Origin: Bacteroidota bacterium
GTDB lineage: Bacteria > Bacteroidota > Bacteroidia > Chitinophagales > Chitinophagaceae
NCBI GenBank assembly: GCA_947457075.1
Contig: CANGUG010000015.1
Span: forward strand, 35,079 to 99,078
Length of the DNA: 64,000 nt
Direction of reading: 5' to 3'
Made by a program: the position numbers and the translations under genes. Below, piece after piece: positions 56,972 through 64,000 of the stretch. The notes under the pieces are model-generated. The model was not told where the DNA came from, searched no databases, and worked only from the letters and a program-made list of their open reading frames with translations. The stretch's first letter is position 1, and each line of letters opens with the position of its first letter.

Positions 56972-57150
56972 TATTGGTACATGAATCGTTGTTTTTCTTT
57001 ATTGAACATTGGGGGATAAATGGGTATGTGGTTTATCCATCTGTAAATCTGGACTTGGTTCGTTTCCCATTGGAATTTATACCGTGTTTTTATACATTTT
57101 GCAGACTTGCCATTTTAGGTTAATTTTGAGTACCTAATTTTGGTGATTTT

Positions 57151-57816
57151 ATGGCAAAAATGCTATCCTTGATTTTTGGGTTGTTTTTTATAATACCACT
57201 GTTTGCACAGACAGGTATTGGCACCACTTCGCCCAATGCTTCTGCTAAATTAGAAATTGCAGCAACGGATAAAGGGTTGTTAATTCCTAGGATGACCATT
57301 GCCCAAAGAGGGAGTATCAGTTTGCCCGCTAATGGCTTATTAATTTACCAAACGGATGGGGTAGTCGGTTTTTATGTAAATACTGGCACTGCTGCGTCGC
57401 CAGTTTGGACTAGGATTAATATGGATTGGACAAGAACGGGTAATGATATTGCTTATACGGTGGGTAATGTATCTACTACGGGTACTTTAACTGGGGGTAA
57501 TTCCAGTACTTCATCCTTGTCTGGTTTTGGTGTAAATATCAATACACAAGCAGGAACTACTTATACCATTGATGCAACCGATAATGGAAAAGTGATACAA
57601 ACTACTGGGGCAAGTGCAATAACCATTACGATACCTGCTGGCTTGCCTACTGGCTTTAATTGCACGGTTATTCAAATGGGCGCAGGGCAAATTACTTTTT
57701 CGGGTACTTATTTTAATAGAACTGGTTTTACAAAATCTGCCAGCCAGTATTCGGTAATCAGTATTCTGAACTTGGGATCCAATAATTATATTGTTACAGG
57801 TGAAATGAGTAATTAA
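57151..57816 (+). CDS. Secreted surface protein with N-terminal '[18 protein letters not shown]' module
   Basis: 221 aa; signal peptide; module shared with the truncated ORF at 63360; Thr/Gly-rich beta-type C-terminus. Confidence 0.7.
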   Translation: MAKMLSLIFGLFFIIPLFAQTGIGTTSPNASAKLEIAATDKGLLIPRMTIAQRGSISLPANGLLIYQTDGVVGFYVNTGTAASPVWTRINMDWTRTGNDIAYTVGNVSTTGTLTGGNSSTSSLSGFGVNINTQAGTTYTIDATDNGKVIQTTGASAITITIPAGLPTGFNCTVIQMGAGQITFSGTYFNRTGFTKSASQYSVISILNLGSNNYIVTGEMSN

Positions 57817-57818
57817 TT

Positions 57819-60335
57819 ATGAAACATTTAATTACGTTATTCTTATTTTCTTTTTATTCAATATTTACTAGCGCACAAATAGGACTTCCAATCCAACGAT
57901 CCTTGATACCTAAAAATAACCTTGTCGTGAATTATGATTTTTCCAAATCAGCAGGGTTTACGCGTGGAGGAACGGCTGTTACAAATTTAGCAGGCACTGC
58001 TTCGGGGAATGCGACCTTGTATAATGCACCTTTTTTTATTAACTCTTTAGGGTATGTTTCTTTTAATGGGTCTAATCAATATTTGGCGACACCTAATATT
58101 AGAACTTATTTTAAGTCTGCCAACGGAACAGCCCAAAAAAGTTTTACGATGAGCTTTTGGTTTTATCCCACCACAAGCACCGGAGTTGTGATTAGTGAAT
58201 TGGATTCACATGTGCCAAGTGGTGGGTGGCATGCTTCTAATGTTGAAATTATCAACGGGTTTATTAAATATCGCATTTGGAATGGTCCAATTATTACTTC
58301 AGCAACAGCAGTGAATTTAAATCAATGGCATCATATTGCTTTAGTGTATGATGGCGTATCGGTTAAAGGTTATTTAAATGGAGTTTTGCAAGGTACTCAA
58401 GCTGGTGCTAGAGAAATTCCTCCAACGAGTCAAAATTATGCGATAGGTGCAGGTGAAACCACCAATATGGGCACAGGGGCTTATGGTAGATTTAATTTAG
58501 CTCAATTTAAAATTCATAATTTGCCATTAAGCGATAAAGAAATTGATTTAGAATATGAGTTGAGAAAAAATGAGTTTGATTATACCGTTCATAGTCCATC
58601 CACCAATACAACTCCTGTCTATTGGAATATTTCAAGTGCTTGGAATAGTGTTACTGCAGGTTCAGGATCATCTGATCCATTTGGCACTAATCATTTTACC
58701 CCATGGCTAAATTCTGATTTAGGATGGGCCGCACAAGCACTTGATGCAAATCAGTTCATCACATTAAATTATGATGAGCCCGCTTATATTAAAGGTATAG
58801 TGGTGCAGCCCAGAGCAAATTCCGGGGGTCAATGGGTCACAAAAGCAGATATTCAAACAAGTTTAACTGGTTCTGCTCCTTGGGTGACTGTTTTAAGCAA
58901 TGTAAATATCAACAATAGTATAGCTGACGATAATCGTATTGATTTTCCAAGTCCTGTATTTGCCAAATCTGTAAAAGTGATTCCTACTACATGGAATAAC
59001 CATATCACCATGCGAATGGGCTTATTGGTGAAGCCCAATATTACAAGTACTTCTGATAATTTAGTACTTCACTATAACCCAAGTATGCCAGAAAGTTATT
59101 CTGGAACAGGTACCAGTTTAATTGATTTGGCTGGTAATGGATTAAACGGAACCATGTCCAATGTTACCTTTGCTAATCCTGCATTTACCTTTAATGGAAC
59201 TACTTCCCAAGTAAATATTCCTGACAATGCGCTCTTGGAACCGGGTACAGGAAGTTGGTCAATTGAAGTATGGATGAAACCGAATAATATAACAGGTACT
59301 GTGATTGGAAAATATAGAAATGGGGGAGCCGGAGCTGATATTTCTTATGCATTGAGACTGGTTAGTGGTAATGCAATTCGTGCAGATTTTAGCAACGGTA
59401 GTGGGGTTATTACTACAGATAATTTTATCCTTAGGGCTAATAATTGGGTACATATGGTATATGTTTGGGATAGGGCTAATAATTTTATTTATACCTATGC
59501 GAATGGAGTTTTAAGACAATCAAAAGCCAATGCTAGTGTTACAAGTATTTTAAACACTTCTACCAATTTATTTTTGGGTTCTTATAATGGAGGCGAGTAT
59601 AGTCAGTATTATGATGGACAATTAGGAATTGTCAGAATGTATAAAAAAGCGTTAACCGCAACCGAGGTTTTAAAAAATTATGATGCAAGTAAGTCCTTGT
59701 ATGGTGTTGTTCAAAATGGATTGGTAATGAATTTAGCCACTGCGCCAAGCACTGGTTCAACTTGGACGGATATTTCTGGAAATGGAAATAATGCCACTTT
59801 GCAAAATTCACCAACCTATATCTCTACTAATGGAGGTGGAATAAGAACTTCTGGTACTTCTTATATTTCTACTAGCTATAATTTGACAAGTAATTTTACG
59901 GTAAGTGTAGCATCCTCCTTTAATCCAACCAACTATTGGTCTGTGATATGGGCAAACGAAAGTTGGACAGCACAAAGAGGGTATATCGCTTATTTAAGTA
60001 GTGCCAATGGAATTGACTTTGGCAGCCCTCCAGCACCTCCTACCATTCCAATGAATGATATTAATACTATTCACATTTGGGACTTTACAGTTAACGGGAC
60101 CACTTATACTTTATATAAAGACGGCGTACTTGTGCAAACAGGCACATTCACTGCGCCTCCGGGTGGACTAAGTACCAATGGACTTTATTTTGGTGCAAGG
60201 CATACTAACGGCGGAACAGGGGTGACTGACATTAGTCCAGGCACTTTTTATAGTATGCGAGTGTACAATAGAGCCTTAAATGAAGAGGAGGTAAAAATTA
60301 ATTTTTCTGCTTTGAGAAGTACCTATGGGTTGTAA
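57819..60335 (+). CDS. Multidomain secreted protein: LamG-like, F5/8 C (discoidin)-like, then two LamG-like domains
   Basis: 838 aa; 'QKSFTMSFWFYPTT..LNQWHHIALVYDGVSVKGYLNG', 'TGSWSIEVWMKPNN..NNWVHMVYVWDRANNFIYTYANG', third C-terminal copy ending 'YSMRVYNRALNEEEVKINFSALRSTYGL'; central 'HFTPWLNSDLGWAAQALDANQFITLNYDEPAYIKGIVVQPR' discoidin-like. Confidence 0.75.
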   Translation: MKHLITLFLFSFYSIFTSAQIGLPIQRSLIPKNNLVVNYDFSKSAGFTRGGTAVTNLAGTASGNATLYNAPFFINSLGYVSFNGSNQYLATPNIRTYFKSANGTAQKSFTMSFWFYPTTSTGVVISELDSHVPSGGWHASNVEIINGFIKYRIWNGPIITSATAVNLNQWHHIALVYDGVSVKGYLNGVLQGTQAGAREIPPTSQNYAIGAGETTNMGTGAYGRFNLAQFKIHNLPLSDKEIDLEYELRKNEFDYTVHSPSTNTTPVYWNISSAWNSVTAGSGSSDPFGTNHFTPWLNSDLGWAAQALDANQFITLNYDEPAYIKGIVVQPRANSGGQWVTKADIQTSLTGSAPWVTVLSNVNINNSIADDNRIDFPSPVFAKSVKVIPTTWNNHITMRMGLLVKPNITSTSDNLVLHYNPSMPESYSGTGTSLIDLAGNGLNGTMSNVTFANPAFTFNGTTSQVNIPDNALLEPGTGSWSIEVWMKPNNITGTVIGKYRNGGAGADISYALRLVSGNAIRADFSNGSGVITTDNFILRANNWVHMVYVWDRANNFIYTYANGVLRQSKANASVTSILNTSTNLFLGSYNGGEYSQYYDGQLGIVRMYKKALTATEVLKNYDASKSLYGVVQNGLVMNLATAPSTGSTWTDISGNGNNATLQNSPTYISTNGGGIRTSGTSYISTSYNLTSNFTVSVASSFNPTNYWSVIWANESWTAQRGYIAYLSSANGIDFGSPPAPPTIPMNDINTIHIWDFTVNGTTYTLYKDGVLVQTGTFTAPPGGLSTNGLYFGARHTNGGTGVTDISPGTFYSMRVYNRALNEEEVKINFSALRSTYGL

Positions 60336-60470
60336 AGGGTGTAATTGTTATAGGAGTGTTCCAGATTATTTGCTACTTATTTATTTTAATATAGCATATA
60401 TGCGTTAATATATAAATTATTTGTAATTTTATAGGGAGATTTTCTAAAGTATCTTCTAATTCGCAATTTA

Positions 60471-61043
60471 TTGAAAAACGTATTTTTAGTTTTCGTTTTT
60501 TTGCTTTCTGTTTTTATTTCAGGTTGTTCTAAATCTGATAATGAGGGAGCATTATTAACAAATAAGCCAAGTTGGACGCTAAAGCTTGGCGATAAAAATT
60601 ATAGTTGGTCTGGCCCATTTCCATCAATTTCAAATAATATTAGTCAGGCAATATATTCTTCAACTTTAGGTTTGAATCCAACAGCGATTATTGCTTTAGC
60701 TAAAAGCGCTAATCCCGAACCATCTCCTTTGATCATTACTATTGAGTTGTCAAGTGTCAATACTGGTACATTTAACATGAACCCTTCTACGTATCCAACA
60801 TCAACGACAAATGGAAATTCAATGATAATTACTTTAAATGATAGTAGTTCAACTATATACTCAACATCTTATCCTGGTTCAAACATAGTATTTAAAGTAA
60901 ATAGTTTAAGTGAAAAGTCTTTTTTAAGCACAAGATTTACTAGTTATGGTTTTGTTACAGGAGAATTTACTGGTAAAATTGCAGACGTTAATGGAGTTGC
61001 ACTAGATATAAGTGGTAAATTTAATGCTGTTAGGAATCAATAG
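60471..61043 (+). CDS. Putative lipoprotein, hypothetical (TTG start)
   Basis: 190 aa; 'LLSVFISGCSKSDNEG' lipobox. Confidence 0.6.
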   Translation: MKNVFLVFVFLLSVFISGCSKSDNEGALLTNKPSWTLKLGDKNYSWSGPFPSISNNISQAIYSSTLGLNPTAIIALAKSANPEPSPLIITIELSSVNTGTFNMNPSTYPTSTTNGNSMIITLNDSSSTIYSTSYPGSNIVFKVNSLSEKSFLSTRFTSYGFVTGEFTGKIADVNGVALDISGKFNAVRNQ

Positions 61044-61076
61044 CTATTTGTTAATTTTATTTAATTTTTTTTGTGT

Positions 61077-61838
61077 ATGAGATTGATTATTTTTTTTACT
61101 TTCCCTTTGTTGCTTATTACTTCGGTATTATTCTCTCAAAAAAAATCTGCTATTCCAATTGGCTATAAAACTAAAATTTCTCAACTTGATGTTAGTAAAC
61201 TAAAGTCTGCTTATGCTAATTTATTGACTATTGACTCTAAAATTAAGTTCATCAATAAATTAGCTACTACTTTAAGTTATCAAAACTCCAATCTTGATAT
61301 TGATCATTTAATTATTGGTATTATAAAAGATGATTTTATTTCAAAAATTGAGCAATTAACTGATGATCAAGTTGAAAAATTAAAATTGGCAAATTTCCCA
61401 ATTCCAAAATCAAAAAAGACGTTAAATATCTTTATAAGGGATAAAAATATCGAAAATTTAATTTTATTTAAATCTCAGGTAATTTATGAAGAAGAAGATA
61501 TAAGAAATGACAGTATTTTTTATGTAGGAATTGGAGTTGCTTTTGTTGAGAATAATAATTTATTGGTTTATCATGAAAGTGGAGGCAAAATGGCAAGTGA
61601 GGAAGGCATTTTTGACTTTATAAAAAAAATAAAATCGTATTTTTTTTATAGCACTTTAGGTGGAGGTAGTGGTAGTATGTATTACCAAAAATTTAATGGA
61701 GATAAAATCGTTGATAAGAAACAAATTAACTACCTAGATAAAATTAATAAGCAATATGAACTTTATTTTAATGGTTACTGGAATTTGACTGATGAGTATG
61801 ATGAGTATTTATTTGGGGTTAAGTCAAATATGATGTAA
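61077..61838 (+). CDS. Secreted hypothetical protein
   Basis: 'MRLIIFFTFPLLLITSVLFSQ' signal peptide; no family recognised; ATG at 61077 preferred over TTG 61071. Confidence 0.6.
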   Translation: MRLIIFFTFPLLLITSVLFSQKKSAIPIGYKTKISQLDVSKLKSAYANLLTIDSKIKFINKLATTLSYQNSNLDIDHLIIGIIKDDFISKIEQLTDDQVEKLKLANFPIPKSKKTLNIFIRDKNIENLILFKSQVIYEEEDIRNDSIFYVGIGVAFVENNNLLVYHESGGKMASEEGIFDFIKKIKSYFFYSTLGGGSGSMYYQKFNGDKIVDKKQINYLDKINKQYELYFNGYWNLTDEYDEYLFGVKSNMM

Positions 61839-62072
61839 ATTTATTTTTATTTTGCTGCTATGAAAAGAAGAAATTAAATTTTCAATAAATTTATTCTTAT
61901 AGATAAAGTTAAAACCTAATTAAAAACAAATATAAAAGCAAAACATTTTAATATTAGTCTATTCATTGATAAGTGTTTTACAAAATTTAATAAATATTTC
62001 TTTTTCTGTTTCAAAATTTGAGGTAAGGTAAATTATTATGATTTAGTTTTAGAATAATGAAATTTTTAATAT

Positions 62073-62486
62073 ATGAAAAAAGCATTTAGTATATTTTTTG
62101 GATTGATACTTTGTAATTGTCCTGTAATATTTGCCCAGAATAAAATAAATACGAGTACTAACAATTTTAAAATTTATAATATTGGCAATTATCAAATTAA
62201 GTATGCAAAAGGCGCAAAATTAGATTGGGGGCAAATAACCGATTTGGATTTTAAAGAAGGTGAGTCAAATTTGAATGAGTGGAGACTACCTTCTTTAGAA
62301 GAATTAAAAGAAATATATTCTTATAAACAAACAATCGGAATTACAAGTGGTGAGTTTTGGAGTACAACCCTGTGTCCACCATTTAGAATGTATTTTAATT
62401 GTACAATAGATTTTGCAAAAGGTGAAGAGAGAAAAAGGAGTGAAGGAAAGTGTTTTTATCTTCTTGTTAAACACGCCAAGTATTAA
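62073..62486 (+). CDS. Secreted protein with DUF1566/Lcl C-terminal-like motif
   Basis: 137 aa; signal peptide; 'NEWRLPSLEELKEIYSYKQTIGITSGEFWSTTL'. Confidence 0.6.
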   Translation: MKKAFSIFFGLILCNCPVIFAQNKINTSTNNFKIYNIGNYQIKYAKGAKLDWGQITDLDFKEGESNLNEWRLPSLEELKEIYSYKQTIGITSGEFWSTTLCPPFRMYFNCTIDFAKGEERKRSEGKCFYLLVKHAKY

Positions 62487-62514
62487 AATAGTAGCTTAAA
62501 ATATATATAAAATC

Positions 62515-63243
62515 ATGAAAAAATTCTTGGGAATAAGCGGAGCTGTAATTTTAGTTATACTCGTTAGATTATTAGTTAAAGATTATTTCATAAAAGAAAT
62601 GAAAAAGGATAATGCTAATTTTGCAGAGTATAATAAGTCAATTAAAACAGCTAAGAATCGTAAAGATTCTATTTCAATAGCTTTAAAATACGGCATTATC
62701 AAAGCAGAGCAATTTGTTGATTCATCTTATAAAAATAATCCACAATTCAATAATTCATTAATACATCTTTTTGAAATAGGTGTTAAAAGAAGTGAAATTG
62801 ATTCTTTTATGAGAGAAAATTATCCTTATCCTATTTATAATTTATACTTGAATAAAATTGTTGCTGAAGTATTAAAAAGAAATCAAAATTTCAAATTCGT
62901 CAACAATGATAAAAAAAATAATAAAGATTTCGAATTCGCTACTTGTGTTAAAAATGTGCTAGGAAACCTTGCTGAATATACGCTTGTGTTTAATGAAGAT
63001 AAAAATTTGATCATTTATAAAGATGTAAGTAGATTCAAGAACGCTGAATATGTCTTTGCCAGAAACGGAGAGTTTTGTTATCAAGATGAAAATGGGCAAA
63101 GGGATTATGGATCTTGGAAATGCTTAAGTGACAATAATTTTGAATGCTACATCAATAAGAAAAGCATCACTGACACGCTCTATTTTGATAGCGAACATAA
63201 TATTATTAATTCAAGGCATTTTGCAAGAATTAAGTTTGAATAA
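62515..63243 (+). CDS. Hypothetical membrane-anchored protein
   Basis: 242 aa; N-terminal TM 'FLGISGAVILVILVRLLV'; no family recognised. Confidence 0.55.
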   Translation: MKKFLGISGAVILVILVRLLVKDYFIKEMKKDNANFAEYNKSIKTAKNRKDSISIALKYGIIKAEQFVDSSYKNNPQFNNSLIHLFEIGVKRSEIDSFMRENYPYPIYNLYLNKIVAEVLKRNQNFKFVNNDKKNNKDFEFATCVKNVLGNLAEYTLVFNEDKNLIIYKDVSRFKNAEYVFARNGEFCYQDENGQRDYGSWKCLSDNNFECYINKKSITDTLYFDSEHNIINSRHFARIKFE

Positions 63244-63326
63244 GTTATCGTTAATAACTGTTCCTTTACTGAGCTTTCCATAAAAAGCCCATTAGTTAAT
63301 GATTTATATAGTACAAAAATTTCATC

Positions 63327-63334
63327 TATATTTG
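63327..63334 (+). promoter_or_regulatory. -7 box TATATTTG upstream of the last CDS
   Basis: Exact TAnnTTTG, 25 nt before ATG 63360. Confidence 0.5.
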
Positions 63335-63359
63335 TATCTAGAATCTTACTATTTTATTG

Positions 63360-64000
63360 ATGAAAAGAATACTTGTTTTACTTTGCTTCATTGCTGCATT
63401 TAACCTGAATGCACAAACGGGTATTGGAACCACCACCCCGCATGCTTCTGCAAAATTGGAAGTGGCTTCAGATAGGCAAGGTTTTTTGCCTCCACAGGTT
63501 TCATTAACTAGCACCACCGATATAACTACTATTAAAAATGCAGCTGGTACTTCAATTACTCCCGCAACCGGTTTATTAGTGTATTGTAAAGGAGATGCTG
63601 GACTTGCTGCAGGGTACTATTTTTGGAATGGAAACGCTTGGGCAACCATTGCAACTGCCGGAGGAAGTGGAAGCTTTGCGTCCTCTTTTTTACGTGGATC
63701 CAGAATTGCAACCCAAACACTTGCAGTAGGTGGGGTAGTTACTTTTACCAATGTTGATAATACGGCAGGTACTGACATTTCATTAAACACATCCACAGGA
63801 AGAATAACTTTAGCTGCAGGTAACACTTATCGATTACGTGCAGCCGTGCCTAATTATTCAGGTGGTCAACGTCCTGCATTTATTTGGTACAATGAAACTA
63901 CTTCCTCCAATATAGGAAGTGCAAGTTTTTCCTATAACCCAGGTGACAATGCTTCTTTCACTGCTAATGGAGGCATGGCGGAAGTCATTATTACCCCAAA
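63360..64000 (+). CDS. Secreted surface protein with 'QTGIGTTTPHASAKLEVA' module, truncated by window end
   Basis: Translated by eye: [55 protein letters not shown]...; open to the window end, absent from the supplied ORF list. Confidence 0.75.
   Translation, partial: MKRILVLLCFIAAFNLNAQTGIGTTTPHASAKLEVASDRQGFLPPQVSLTSTTDITTIKNAAGTSITPATGLLVYCKGDAGLAAGYYFWNGNAWATIATAGGSGSFASSFLRGSRIATQTLAVGGVVTFTNVDNTAGTDISLNTSTGRITLAAGNTYRLRAAVPNYSGGQRPAFIWYNETTSSNIGSASFSYNPGDNASFTANGGMAEVIITP

Noticed and set aside
1-64000. CRISPR arrays, transposons, tRNA/rRNA genes, defence systems
   Set aside because: No regular spaced repeats, transposase/integrase motifs, tRNA cloverleafs or recognised defence genes found by reading; a dedicated scan (tRNAscan-SE, Infernal, PADLOC/DefenseFinder) would be needed to exclude them formally

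Overview
This 64 kb window looks like a Bacteroidota chromosome segment, probably Chitinophagaceae-like; that is inferred from gene families, AT-rich composition and TAnnTTTG-type -7 promoter boxes. Most of it is core metabolism: mtaB, a DUF2723 protein, a cysteine desulfurase, glmM, rluD, lipB, a pheA/aminotransferase/tyrA cluster followed by DAHP synthase-chorismate mutase/aroB/aroA/aroC, murB, priA, amtB, gltD/gltB, ispE and etfA/etfB. The last ~7 kb is more accessory, with low-GC genes for secreted or surface proteins: a LamG/discoidin-like protein, two 'QTGIGTTxP' module proteins and several orphan secreted proteins. The strongest non-obvious finding is an unannotated 27-codon leader peptide (18422-18505) with ten consecutive aromatic codons (WFYFFFYFYF). 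It is followed by mutually exclusive antiterminator and terminator hairpins just upstream of pheA, which makes a complete ribosome-mediated attenuator. Other notable items are a sigma factor paired with a membrane trypsin-like protease that has a putative anti-sigma-like cytoplasmic N-terminus, a divergent 59-aa lipoprotein made of a 21-bp (heptad) tandem repeat and missed by the 60-aa ORF cutoff, a structured RNA candidate just downstream of it, and several promoters whose -7 box lies only 4-5 nt from the start codon (candidate leaderless mRNAs). No rRNA, tRNA, CRISPR array or transposase was recognised. All calls come from reading the sequence; no searches were run.
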